From contig DATENU010000022.1 in assembly GCA_035274845.1 (NCBI GenBank), positions 333,181 through 397,180 of the forward strand: DNA of 64,000 bases, in the 5' to 3' direction. The notes beneath the pieces were generated by a model, which had not been told where the DNA came from, ran no database searches, and saw only the letters and a program-made list of their open reading frames with translations. A program made the translations under genes and the position numbers. This stretch comes from Chthoniobacterales bacterium (GTDB lineage Bacteria; Verrucomicrobiota; Verrucomicrobiia; Chthoniobacterales; UBA10450). Below, piece by piece: positions 1 to 8,561 of the stretch (positions within the stretch are counted from its first letter, which is position 1; every line of letters starts with the position of its first letter).

Positions 1-735
1 GATAGCAGGAACTCTGGGAGCGAGTTGCATCGCGTGAAGAGCGTCCGCGTCGGCGCGAGCCGTATCCCCTTTCAACTGGTGAATGCGCGCCCGGGCCGAA
101 TAGGCCTCCGCCAGGTCCGAATTAATCGAAATAGCGGAATCAAAGCTGGCCAGGGCGCCATCCAGGTCGTGGAGCTCGAGAAGCGCGGCGCCGCGGCGAA
201 AATAGGCATAGCTGTTCTTCGGCTCGCACCGAACGCATTCGTTGAAGTCCTCCGCTGCTTTCGCCCACTCTTTGCGCTGGCTGTAAATCAGGCCGCGATT
301 GAAATAAACCCAGGCCGCGTTCTCATCGTAACGCAGGCACTCCGCATAATCGGCCAGAGCTTTGTCCAGCTCGCCCTTGAGGTGATAGGCGTAACCGCGG
401 CTCCCATACGTTTCCCCGTTTTCAGAATTAAGCCGAAGAGCTTCTGAATAATCGCGGATGGCATCCGCGTACTTGCCCGTCTCCGTTTCAGCATAACCGC
501 GCGCCGAGTACACCCATGCCGCCTTCGCCGCGGTCAAGTGCAGCGCGAAAGCTTTGTCGAAAAGCGCGAACGCTGTTCCGAAATCGCGTTGGGCGAGGGC
601 GTCGCTCGCCTTTTGCAAGGCGCGGTCCTGGCTACGATTGAGCAAGGACCAGTAGAGCCCGAACGCGATCCCGCCGGCGCCGAGAAGCAACACCATCGCG
701 GCACCGGCCAGGAGAATTTTCGCGGATCTGCTCAT
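1..735 (-). CDS. Membrane-anchored TPR protein, C-terminus cut by window edge
   Basis: A reading frame runs from an ATG at 735 to the window edge without a stop, giving about 245 residues. Residues 4-29 form one hydrophobic segment (AKILLAGAAMVLLLGAGGI), which looks like an N-terminal anchor or uncleaved signal. The rest is a string of about 34-residue TPR units with the usual pattern, for example 'YGSRGYAYHLKGELDKALAD' and 'YFNRGLIYSQRKEWAKAAED'. TPR arrays are protein-interaction scaffolds; the partner cannot be read from the sequence. The start overlaps the stop of the upstream membrane-protein gene by an ATGA, so the two are probably translated together. The C-terminus and any further domain lie outside the window. 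Confidence 0.8.
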   Translation of the reverse strand, partial: MSRSAKILLAGAAMVLLLGAGGIAFGLYWSLLNRSQDRALQKASDALAQRDFGTAFALFDKAFALHLTAAKAAWVYSARGYAETETGKYADAIRDYSEALRLNSENGETYGSRGYAYHLKGELDKALADYAECLRYDENAAWVYFNRGLIYSQRKEWAKAAEDFNECVRCEPKNSYAYFRRGAALLELHDLDGALASFDSAISINSDLAEAYSARARIHQLKGDTARADADALHAMQLAPRVPAI

Positions 736-1499
736 GCCCGTCGCTTCTTATTCGAAGCGTGACCGCGGCAGACCGCGTTTCTCTGCGCTGACTTATTTCT
801 TTCACTCCACAGTCTCGGAAAAATGCGTTGGGCGAGGTCTGGGCGCGCATCGAAGAAAACAAGGAGGGCGGCAAAGAGGATCGGAAGGATGAAGAAGCCG
901 CGCTGGCCGAAATTGCTCAGGAAATAAGAGAGCGCGACGTAGGTGGCGATGATGGTCACCTGGGCGGCGTTGGCGGCTTTTGAGCGACGGCGATCGGCCT
1001 CGATGTCACCAATGACCGGCGTGGCATGGGGAGATGTTCCAAGCTCGCCTGGTATCGTTACGGCTTCAAAACTTTGCTGGGCACGCACGCCGGTCGCCAG
1101 CGCCATGGCGCCAGCCGTTATCCAAAAGCTCGGACGCGAGAGAAGTGCAGGCAGGTCTCCAGCCGTCGCCAAACCGAAGATCAACGCCGGCATTCCGATT
1201 GGCACGCTGATGATGGCGGCAACGATTCCGAGAAAAATGGCCAACCCAATAACCGCGGTTAGGCGCGAAGCCAGCAAGGTAGCTCGTGGGTCGACCGTGG
1301 TTGGATCGCTCCGGTCCCGGGTCGTGGCCACGATCAGCATCAAACCGAGCGACAGATCGAATGCGGTCAGGAGCAGGTAATTCGTGATGCTCCCGCGCCA
1401 AAAATAAAGAGGGAGCAGCGGCAGCGCGTGGCGCAGGACGTCCAGCGCAATCGCCGCTGTTCGTCCCGTGCCAGTCTGGTTTGGTTGAGCCAACGCCAT
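732..1499 (-). CDS. Multi-pass membrane protein of unknown function
   Basis: 255 residues with four to six hydrophobic segments, around residues 22-36, 42-58, 83-110, 130-145 and 180-215. An arginine-rich stretch lies at about 170-175 (EADRRRSKAAN) and a basic tail at the end. I do not recognise the family. The layout, with no catalytic motif, is reminiscent of the poorly known DUF6498-type integral membrane proteins, but this is a weak impression. The stop overlaps the start of the downstream TPR gene (ATGA at 732-735), so the pair is likely one operon. Upstream, 64 bp separate it from the divergent beta-lactamase, and both promoters must lie in that gap. Confidence 0.7.
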   Translation of the reverse strand: MALAQPNQTGTGRTAAIALDVLRHALPLLPLYFWRGSITNYLLLTAFDLSLGLMLIVATTRDRSDPTTVDPRATLLASRLTAVIGLAIFLGIVAAIISVPIGMPALIFGLATAGDLPALLSRPSFWITAGAMALATGVRAQQSFEAVTIPGELGTSPHATPVIGDIEADRRRSKAANAAQVTIIATYVALSYFLSNFGQRGFFILPILFAALLVFFDARPDLAQRIFPRLWSERNKSAQRNAVCRGHASNKKRRA

Positions 1500-1563
1500 C
1501 GAAAAAGGTTAACACGGAATGTGTCCTCCTTGCAGGCGAACGATGTCTTGCAAAGATGCAGCG

Positions 1564-2430
1564 ATGAAATACTTCACCGCTCTGGTTGCCGGACTGCTGG
1601 TGACGCCGCTTTTCTTGGCCAAGGCTGAAAATGAGAAGGACGCCTCCGAGAAATTTGCTGCGCTGGAAAAACACGCTTCAGCGCGGATTGGCATCGCTGC
1701 ATTTGATGTTTCGCGGAACAAACGGATCGAATATCACGCGGACCAACGCTTCCTAATGTGCAGCACGTTTAAGGTGCTGGCGGCGGCAGCCATCCTGAAA
1801 CGGGTGGATGAGAACAAGGAGAAGCTCGATCGGTTTGTGCGCTACGACGAAAAGCAGCTGCTCGAGCATGCGCCGGTCACGCGTCAGCATGTGAAGGAAG
1901 GCGGGATGACTTTGGACGCGCTCTGCGCGGCCGCGATTACGCAGAGCGATAACACCGCTGCCAACCTCCTGCTCGACGCGATCGGCGATCCCAAAGGCGT
2001 AACGGAACTTGCCCGGGCCCTGCGCGATAATTCCACGCGGCTCGATCGCATGGAGCCGGAGCTGAACACCGGGAAGGATGGCGACGACCGCGATACAACT
2101 ACGCCCGCCGCGATGGGCCGCGACCTGGAACGATTGCTGACCTCGGATTTCCTCACTCAAGCTTCGCGGACACGCCTGGAAGGTTGGATGCAGGCGAACC
2201 AGACCGGAGCAACGCTGATCCGAGCGAGCGTGCCGAAGGATTGGAAGGTCGGCGATAAGACCGGCCGCAGCAGCAACGGCGCTACCAATGACATCGCCAT
2301 TTTGAGGCCGCCTTCGGGTGGGCCGGTGTTTCTGTCCATCTACACAATCGTTCCCGCCGTTTCATCTGAAGAGCGCGACAAGCTGGTGGCCGAGGCGGCG
2401 GAAATTGCGATCGACCTGCTCAGCAAATAA
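1564..2430 (+). CDS. Class A serine beta-lactamase, secreted
   Basis: 288 residues from ATG 1564. An in-frame upstream ATG at 1519 would place 15 charged and cysteine-rich residues before the signal peptide, so 1564 is preferred. Residues 1-21 look like a Sec signal peptide. Class A active-site motifs are all present: S67-T-F-K70 (the catalytic Ser and Lys), S128-D-N130, E164-P-E-L-N168 (general base, Ambler 166) and K232-T-G234. The enzyme is expected to hydrolyse beta-lactam rings in the periplasm. A Cys directly precedes the catalytic Ser, as in some carbapenemases, but the partner Cys after KTG is absent (the sequence is RSSNG), so no active-site disulfide is predicted. The gene stands alone with no ampR-like regulator. 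Substrate range cannot be inferred. Confidence 0.93.
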   Translation: MKYFTALVAGLLVTPLFLAKAENEKDASEKFAALEKHASARIGIAAFDVSRNKRIEYHADQRFLMCSTFKVLAAAAILKRVDENKEKLDRFVRYDEKQLLEHAPVTRQHVKEGGMTLDALCAAAITQSDNTAANLLLDAIGDPKGVTELARALRDNSTRLDRMEPELNTGKDGDDRDTTTPAAMGRDLERLLTSDFLTQASRTRLEGWMQANQTGATLIRASVPKDWKVGDKTGRSSNGATNDIAILRPPSGGPVFLSIYTIVPAVSSEERDKLVAEAAEIAIDLLSK

Positions 2431-2450
2431 GAGCAAAAGCAGCTTCGGTT

Positions 2451-2531
2451 AACCGCGGATCGCGCGGATGACACGGATTTTTTCTTAATTCCCCCTCCCA
2501 GGCATCCGCGTAATCCGCGTAATCCGCGGTT
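2451..2531. repeat. Inverted repeat of the CCGCGGAT / ATCCGCGG type
   Basis: Arms AACCGCGGAT (2451-2460) and ATCCGCGGTT (2522-2531) are perfect inverse copies. The inner parts hold further GCGGAT/ATCCGC units, including a duplicated 'ATCCGCGTA' on the right. It lies 20 bp after the beta-lactamase stop. The same half-motif (AATCCGCGCAATCCGCGG) recurs at about 26968-26985, so it is probably a dispersed intergenic repeat rather than a dedicated terminator. Confidence 0.6.
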
Positions 2532-2554
2532 TTATTTTTCTTCCTAATTGTGGG

Positions 2555-2574
2555 GCGTCCGCCGCGGCGGACGC
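2555..2574. repeat. 20-bp perfect GC palindrome
   Basis: GCGTCCGCCGCGGCGGACGC is its own reverse complement. It sits between the beta-lactamase and the next plus-strand gene, with no T-run after it, so a repeat-element hairpin is more likely than an intrinsic terminator. Confidence 0.55.
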
Positions 2575-2643
2575 CGCGCACCCAGATGAGGTGTCTCATT
2601 TCGGGCGTGCCTTGCCAGGCCCGGGATTGCTAACCTGCGTCGG

Positions 2644-3231
2644 ATGCACCCGATCACCACAGCCGTAATCTCCGTCTTGTTTGCCGCCGCGGCCCACGGC
2701 GCGAACCCATTTCTCAGCGCGTCGAACGATAAGCCGATTTTAGCTCAGTTCCGCGGGACGGAATGGGGAGAGCATCTCGCGGACGACAGCCCCTTCTCCG
2801 CTCGCGGGGTCACGACGCGGGTAGCTAAAACTGCCTGGGGCGCGGTCTTCAAAATTGAATTCGTCGACCTGAAATCGAAGGCCGCAAAGAAACGGGAAAT
2901 TCCTCCTCTCTATTTCATCGTGACCGACGAGCAGATTGTCTTGCTGAACGAAGAGAATAACGACGCAGCGGTGAAGAAAATCGAGCAGCTGACTTCACCG
3001 CCCCCGTTCGAGCCCGACAATGTTTACGGCATCACAAAAGGAGTCGTTTCGCGCGAAGACGGACTGCGCGAAACCAAGATCGAGGTCAAAGGCGATCTCT
3101 GCACTTATCTCTGGAGCCACAATTCCGGCCACTTCACAAAACTCGTCTGGAAGAAAGGCGTCGGCCTGGTCGAGTATGGCAGCGGCTCCGGCGCGCAGGC
3201 GGACGGCTACCGCCTAAAGCGCGCGAAGTAG
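2644..3231 (+). CDS. Small secreted protein of unknown function
   Basis: 195 residues with a Sec signal-like N-terminus (MHPITTAVISVLFAAAAHG, cleavage near residue 19). The mature part is soluble, mixed alpha/beta, with no repeats and no catalytic motif I recognise. A single Cys lies near residue 152. It stands alone: 213 bp of repeat-containing spacer precede it, and it faces the next minus-strand gene with a hairpin between. Family unknown. Confidence 0.7.
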   Translation: MHPITTAVISVLFAAAAHGANPFLSASNDKPILAQFRGTEWGEHLADDSPFSARGVTTRVAKTAWGAVFKIEFVDLKSKAAKKREIPPLYFIVTDEQIVLLNEENNDAAVKKIEQLTSPPPFEPDNVYGITKGVVSREDGLRETKIEVKGDLCTYLWSHNSGHFTKLVWKKGVGLVEYGSGSGAQADGYRLKRAK

Positions 3232-3239
3232 CCGCTGGA

Positions 3240-3261
3240 GACGGCACGCCTTCGTGCCGTC
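3240..3261. terminator. Hairpin between convergent genes
   Basis: A perfect 9-bp stem, GACGGCACG / CGTGCCGTC, with a CCTT loop starts 8 bp after the stop at 3231 and lies 12 bp from the stop at 3274 on the other strand. The position suits a bidirectional terminator, but no clear U-run follows on either strand. It could also be a dispersed palindromic repeat. Confidence 0.5.
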
Positions 3262-3273
3262 AGCTGTCGCGAA

Positions 3274-3687
3274 TCATTCGTTAACGTTATCGAGGCCGGC
3301 GAATTTCCAGCCGGCGGCGGTTAGCTCAAAATAGTAACGAATCGGGGTGTTTTCTAGGTCCTTTGGCGTCGCCTTAAAAGGACAGTAAATATCGTAATCC
3401 TTGGCGGACTGTTTTTTTGGGTTAGCCTTGGCAAAACATTGGGCGGCATTGGCTTCACCGTTAAAGACTTCATCGTAGCGACGGAGAAGATCCGCTTTGT
3501 CTTTTACTTTCTTTTGAAGGTACGGCATCGAGAGCGGGAATTTTGTCATCGCCACGACGGCGGCCCTATCACCGGCGGTGACAGCCGATTTAAACTTCTT
3601 CCAGAACGCCGGAAAATCGGCCTGGGCGAACACATTCGAGGACATCAGCAGAATCAGACATCCGGCTAAGAACGATTTGGTTTTCAT
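3274..3687 (-). CDS. Small secreted protein of unknown function
   Basis: 137 residues. A clear signal peptide (MKTKSFLAGCLILLMSSNVFA) is followed by an alpha-helical region with 'FWKKFKSAVTAGDRAAVVAM'. The opening resembles proteins in which a short helical domain precedes an NTF2-like fold, but I cannot name a family. Two Cys lie in the second half. The start lies inside the end of the preceding TPR gene, which stops at 3590, so 98 bp overlap on the same strand in a different frame. It is probably the last gene of the hydrolase-DUF3142-TPR operon. Confidence 0.7.
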   Translation of the reverse strand: MKTKSFLAGCLILLMSSNVFAQADFPAFWKKFKSAVTAGDRAAVVAMTKFPLSMPYLQKKVKDKADLLRRYDEVFNGEANAAQCFAKANPKKQSAKDYDIYCPFKATPKDLENTPIRYYFELTAAGWKFAGLDNVNE

Positions 3688-6600
3688 GGGCTTGTCTCGC
3701 CTCTTCGAGGGCGGCGAAGATATTGGCGAGGCGCAACGAGGCCTCCTGAATAAGCTCGCGCTTGGTCGTGTCGGTCAACTGCGCGAGGGTGAGATCGAGG
3801 GCGCCCGGCCAGTCGCGCATCCGCCAGAGAGTCATCGCGCGCAGATTGCGAACTTCGGCGGCGTAACGGCCCTTGGGAAATTCACGATCGTAATCGTCGA
3901 GCGCACCGAGGACGCGCTTCGGGTCGAACTGCTCACGCTGATACAATTTCTGCTGGATCTCGACCAGCGCATCTTTCGGATCGACCTCAGCCAACGGCAC
4001 GCCGTTACGGGTGTAGTAGGGACGTGAGAGCGCGTGCACCGAACGGGCCAGGACGAAAACCGCGGCCTCGCGCTTCTTGCTCTTTGGATATTTCGCCAAA
4101 AAATCGCGCGCCATTTTCTCCATGCCGGCATGATCGCGCGTCGTGTAAACCGAATGGCTGTCGGGTTCCTTCGCGTCGGCCATATCGGTTTCCACCTCGA
4201 CGCGGTTGCCGGCTTTCAGGGCCAGCAGGGACATCTCGAGATAATCGGCGATCGGCTTGTTCGCCGGATCGCTTTGCGCCTGCGCGATTTCTGCGGCGAC
4301 CGCTGCGTCGGTATCCTCTTTCGTCGAAATGGGAGGCGGCCTGTGCTCCGACAAATTCGTGCGGTGCAACACGTCGAGCCGAATGTTCACGTAGGTCTGC
4401 TGCATTTTCGGAGTGAGATTCGGCTCGGAGAAAAACTGCGCGAGGTCGTCGAGGAAGTTGATCCAATAAGAATCGCCCGTGTCCGTGATCGCCCCCTGGG
4501 CCTTGGCCTGGAGCTCGCGCACCATCACGCCCGTGCTGGCGATGTCTCCCTCGTGGAGATGATCGCGCATGGCCGCGACCCGTTTTTGGATGTCGCTCCA
4601 TGCTTCCTCAGGGTTCTGGTTGTCGCCCGAGGTAGCCTTCTCTTCCGGCGCGAGCCCGCCGAAATCATGGATCGGATAGCCCATGATATTCGCGTCCCGC
4701 AGATCCGTATCGTCCTCCCAGTTGGTTGCGTTCGTATTTTCCGCGGAGGGAAAACTCCAGTAAGCGGCCAGTCGCGTGGCTTCTTTTGAATTCGGAGATT
4801 CGGTGCGGAGCCGCTGATAAATTTCGCGCGAAACCGCTTCGCCGTTTATCTCTCGCGCGAGCTGCTCCGCGTAGTCGGAAGCGCGCGCGAGTTTCGGCAT
4901 CGCTTCGAGCGCTTTCCAGCGCGCCTCCGCGGAAATGGGCGACCCAGGGCGGGCGCGGGCCGCGTTCATCCACCAGCGGGACGCGTGACGCAGCTCATCG
5001 CGTTCGGCGAGCTCGGCGTCCGGGTTCTTGATCCCCATTGAGCGGGCGTTTTCGCGGCGATGAGTGAGGGTGAGCGCAGGGTTTACCTGCAACAACGCGA
5101 CCGGCCTTTCCGCGACCTGCTCGGGACGCTCGTGATTGTAGGTGACGTTGTCGGCGCCGGCGTTGGCGTCGAGCGGCACGCGCAACAGCTTCCCGCGCGC
5201 CTCCGCCCACGTGTTTGCCAATTGCAACATTGGCTCGGCCTTGTCCCCTGCCCCGCTCGTCGCCGCGGCGGTCAGCTTTTCCAACTGCGCCGCGATCGTT
5301 TTCGCTCCGCCGTCATCGAGAAATTTCCGGGCTTCGGCAAAATTCTCCTGCGCGAGATAACGTTCCGCGATGATCTGCCGGAGTTCCTTGCGCGCGCTTT
5401 CGGCGAGGCGATCGCTTGTCGCGGCGGTCACCAGCTCCGGCAGCGGCGCGAAGTTGAGCAAGGTATCGATCGCTTCCTGGATCTGCTCGAACTCGGCCCC
5501 GGTGATGTTTGGATAGATCGCGCTAGTCCTCATTTTCCAATCGCTGACTGAGTAGCGGTAATTGGTGCCGTCGACGAACCGGCCTGTTTCGAGCTGGCTC
5601 CGCTCCTCGATCGGTGCCGGCGTTTCCTCTTCTTTCTCCGCGTTTTCTTCAGACGGGGTGGCGCTTGGCGACGGCGCCGGCGCCGTCTTGTTTTTGTCGT
5701 TGATGGCGAGCAATTGCACCAGTTCGACGAACGCCTCGCCCGCCTGGTGATTATCCTGGAGCGCCAGACCGAGCCGGAGGCGCACGCCGAGCGTGAGGGG
5801 GCCGTCTGGAAAATTCTTCAGCAACTTGCGATAGGCCTCAATCGCGTCCGCCGGTTTTTTCGCGCGCTCGAACGCGATCGCCCGGACGAACAACAGATCG
5901 TCACTTCTGTCGAGCTGTGCGGGCGAGAGATTCGTCAGCTGCAAGGCTTCGGCTTGATTTCCGGACGCGCTCGCCGCCTGGGCGAGAAGCGCCAGGTAGC
6001 GTGGCTGCCAATCGCCGGCCTTGTAGAGGTCTTTTTGTTGCGCGACCGCCGCGGCGATCTTTGGCAGGACGATACGCCGCCATTTTTTCACGGTCGCCGG
6101 CGGATCGTACTCGCCGTTGTAATTGTCCGCCTCCGGCGCGCTCAGAACGAGATAAGCAAATCCCATCGCGATGCGCGGATGGCGTGCGACCAAAGTATAG
6201 GCCGCCGGCGCGTCCGGCTTCGCCGCGATGATGACCAGGCATTTTTCGCACATGTATAACGCCGACTTCAGCGTCTCGGGGTGTCCGGGGGTCTCGGCTT
6301 GCGCGATGTAATGCTCGAGGGCCTTCAGATAATCGTGGCCATCGAAAGCGAGCGCGCCGAGCCAGCCGAGCGCGTCGGCATCGTAGCGCCCGCGCGGATA
6401 AGCAGTTCGGAATCGGTCGAACAGGACCTGGGCATCGAGCCGAAGCTTGGCGCCTTTGCGTTCGTCGTCAGTCTTGCTGGAAGAGTCGTTATCGCTTCCG
6501 CGGCGCGAATCGAAAAAGGAGCAGCGCGCGAGGAGGAATTGCGCGGCTTCGGCCCGCGGATGTTTCGGAAATTCCTTGAGCACGCGTTCGAACCACGGCC

Positions 6601-7201
6601 GGCACTTGTCGCGATCGCCCTGGACGTAGGTCAGGGCGCCGGAGAGGAAGAGCCAGTGGGCGCGCAGTCCGTCTTTTGCCGCTTTCGCTTTCTCCTCCAA
6701 CTCACCAGCCGCCCCCGGCGGCGTCGATGGCGTCTCCTCCTCGTCCCAGCGGTTTTTCTTTTCCGTAGGGAAGCCGAAGTAGTGCCGGTGCGCGACACGC
6801 CATTTGAGGTAATCAGCCGCCGCCGCGCGGTCCGTGGCTGAGCCGACTAGCAAATCGCGCACGTCCTCCAGCAAATTGCACCACCATTTCGCGTTCTCAG
6901 GATCGCGGCGCGCCTGGGCGAGCAGTTCATCCACCTTCGTCGTGAGCGCGGCCGGCGATTCGGTCCGGAGCTGATCGGCGATCGCATTTAACTCGCCCTC
7001 GAAGTCGGGCGCTTTGCCGTCGTCTTTCAGGTCCGGTGACGTCTCAAGGAAAATTTCGCCGAGCGATTTGCCGGGAAGACAGTCGAGAGTTTCGCCAAGG
7101 ATGATGGCCGGCTGATCGAATTCGCCGCCGCCGGTTGCCTGCGCGAGGCGGAAGGCGAGACAGATCACCGCCGCGCAGAGGAAAAAGGATCGAATTCTCA
7201 T
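3590..7201 (-). CDS. Very large secreted TPR-rich protein
   Basis: 1203 residues from ATG 7201. The frame is open further upstream, but this ATG overlaps the stop of the DUF3142 gene (ATGA) and begins a signal peptide (MRIRSFFLCAAVICLAFRLA). Most of the protein is helical with scattered TPR-like units, for example 'HWLFLSGALTYVQGDRDKCR', 'ALEHYIAQAE' and 'AFERAKKPADAIEAYRKLLK'. A low-complexity Pro/Glu/Ala linker lies near residues 525-550. The final 30 or so residues are read from DNA that also encodes the next gene's signal peptide and may not be a native end. Likely a periplasmic or surface scaffold; function unknown. It is coupled to the DUF3142 gene. Confidence 0.82.
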   Translation of the reverse strand: MRIRSFFLCAAVICLAFRLAQATGGGEFDQPAIILGETLDCLPGKSLGEIFLETSPDLKDDGKAPDFEGELNAIADQLRTESPAALTTKVDELLAQARRDPENAKWWCNLLEDVRDLLVGSATDRAAAADYLKWRVAHRHYFGFPTEKKNRWDEEETPSTPPGAAGELEEKAKAAKDGLRAHWLFLSGALTYVQGDRDKCRPWFERVLKEFPKHPRAEAAQFLLARCSFFDSRRGSDNDSSSKTDDERKGAKLRLDAQVLFDRFRTAYPRGRYDADALGWLGALAFDGHDYLKALEHYIAQAETPGHPETLKSALYMCEKCLVIIAAKPDAPAAYTLVARHPRIAMGFAYLVLSAPEADNYNGEYDPPATVKKWRRIVLPKIAAAVAQQKDLYKAGDWQPRYLALLAQAASASGNQAEALQLTNLSPAQLDRSDDLLFVRAIAFERAKKPADAIEAYRKLLKNFPDGPLTLGVRLRLGLALQDNHQAGEAFVELVQLLAINDKNKTAPAPSPSATPSEENAEKEEETPAPIEERSQLETGRFVDGTNYRYSVSDWKMRTSAIYPNITGAEFEQIQEAIDTLLNFAPLPELVTAATSDRLAESARKELRQIIAERYLAQENFAEARKFLDDGGAKTIAAQLEKLTAAATSGAGDKAEPMLQLANTWAEARGKLLRVPLDANAGADNVTYNHERPEQVAERPVALLQVNPALTLTHRRENARSMGIKNPDAELAERDELRHASRWWMNAARARPGSPISAEARWKALEAMPKLARASDYAEQLAREINGEAVSREIYQRLRTESPNSKEATRLAAYWSFPSAENTNATNWEDDTDLRDANIMGYPIHDFGGLAPEEKATSGDNQNPEEAWSDIQKRVAAMRDHLHEGDIASTGVMVRELQAKAQGAITDTGDSYWINFLDDLAQFFSEPNLTPKMQQTYVNIRLDVLHRTNLSEHRPPPISTKEDTDAAVAAEIAQAQSDPANKPIADYLEMSLLALKAGNRVEVETDMADAKEPDSHSVYTTRDHAGMEKMARDFLAKYPKSKKREAAVFVLARSVHALSRPYYTRNGVPLAEVDPKDALVEIQQKLYQREQFDPKRVLGALDDYDREFPKGRYAAEVRNLRAMTLWRMRDWPGALDLTLAQLTDTTKRELIQEASLRLANIFAALEEARQAHENQIVLSRMSDSADVLECVRPGRFSGVLEEV

Positions 7202-8559
7202 GGTGTCACTTGTTGCCATTGCGATTGCGAAGCGAAATTGAGGATGCGCCATTGAGCTTGCGAAAAGTTCGCCGCCGGTGCGAGCCGAATCGGTCCGGTC
7301 CGCAGCGCCTGGCGGGCCCGCAGGTGACTGAACCAAAACGTCAGCCGCGTGGCCAATTGAATCGGCGCCGCCCGTCCATCGGCTTCGCCGGTTACCCGCC
7401 AGAATTCGCCCTCGCCGGCATCGCGAAAAACCGGAGCTGGCGCTTCGATTTGCAGGACGTAGCCGCGTTCGCCGGCGGTAGCGGAAAACACGAGATCGGC
7501 GTCGCTGTTATTCAGCAGCTCGATTTGGGACGTCTCCGGATTTACATGGACTGACAACTGCGGCGCGGCGTCGAGATGTCCAAGCTGGCGCAACGACCAG
7601 CCGCTCGGGTCGGTCGAATCGGGAAATCTGAAGTAAACCACGCCGCGCGCGTTCGTTTTCTGCGCTGCCGACACGGCACGCGAGAGCGCGGCCCGATCGG
7701 GCAACCGCGCCGTGACCAACTGCCCGGCGCGAACCACCGCGTTGTCCACGCGAGTATCGCGTTTCGCCCGCAGCGTGGTCACGCCGAGGTTGGTCGGCGC
7801 GACAACCTCGAGGGCGCTGCTGAAACAGACATCGTCCCAGTTCCAGTTGCGAACGTGACCGCGCGACTTGCCGTCGGGATCAAACACCGTCATGCGTGCG
7901 AATACCGGCAGGCCGACACGCCATGGAATTTGGACCTCATTCCACTCCGACAAATATCGATCGATTTTGTCCGGCACAATTAACGGCAACGGCGGTCCTC
8001 CCTTCGGATCGGGTTCGAAATCGTAGAGCATCACGAGCAGCTCGTCCGCGGCGCCGCGGAACTCGCCGGCGCCGGAGCTGTGCGCCCAGTGCGGCAGGGC
8101 CGTGATCGTCACCCGCGGCACGAGCTTGTGAAGCTGTCTCAGAGTCGCCGCGTAATCGCGAAGCAATCGATCGGGCGCATCGTAATCGATCTGCAATTCA
8201 TCGGCGCCCCTGGTTGCGGCCGTCAGGGCCGAGAAAAGAGACTCGTTGGCTTGCGCGGTAAATGGGTTGCGCTCCTGCGATTCCAGGCGCACGACCGGAA
8301 CGAAGCGCAGTCCGGCGACGTTCGGCGGCAGATCAAAGCGCGCGCGCCACCGCCAGTCCGCGCCGCTCTGGACCAGCTCACCGATTTGCCAGTGGATCGC
8401 GCGCACACCTTGGGCCTCGAGTTCCGCCAACTCTTGCGCGCTTGCTGGCTCGTTCCGCTGCCACGCCCAATACTCCGTGTCGAACCCGAAAGCCGCCGCG
8501 CTGCCGAGACTCAGGAGTAACAGCGTGAGGCAGCAATTCTGAAGGCAAGTCCGAGTCAC
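7198..8559 (-). CDS. DUF3142 family secreted protein
   Basis: 453 residues from a GTG at 8559, two bases after the esterase stop. The N-terminus is a signal peptide ending near residue 25. The mature start 'FDTEYWAWQRNEPASAQ', followed by 'QGVRAIHWQIGEL', is the typical opening of DUF3142, a family with a predicted TIM-barrel-like region. 'ELQIDYDAPDRLL' carries the family's barrel-strand acidic residues. Residues 330-453 are a beta-rich tail. DUF3142 has no proven reaction; the barrel and acidic strand suggest polysaccharide handling, which is inference. The TGA stop overlaps the ATG of the large TPR gene. Confidence 0.75.
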   Translation of the reverse strand: MTRTCLQNCCLTLLLLSLGSAAAFGFDTEYWAWQRNEPASAQELAELEAQGVRAIHWQIGELVQSGADWRWRARFDLPPNVAGLRFVPVVRLESQERNPFTAQANESLFSALTAATRGADELQIDYDAPDRLLRDYAATLRQLHKLVPRVTITALPHWAHSSGAGEFRGAADELLVMLYDFEPDPKGGPPLPLIVPDKIDRYLSEWNEVQIPWRVGLPVFARMTVFDPDGKSRGHVRNWNWDDVCFSSALEVVAPTNLGVTTLRAKRDTRVDNAVVRAGQLVTARLPDRAALSRAVSAAQKTNARGVVYFRFPDSTDPSGWSLRQLGHLDAAPQLSVHVNPETSQIELLNNSDADLVFSATAGERGYVLQIEAPAPVFRDAGEGEFWRVTGEADGRAAPIQLATRLTFWFSHLRARQALRTGPIRLAPAANFSQAQWRILNFASQSQWQQVTP

Positions 8560-8561
8560 GC

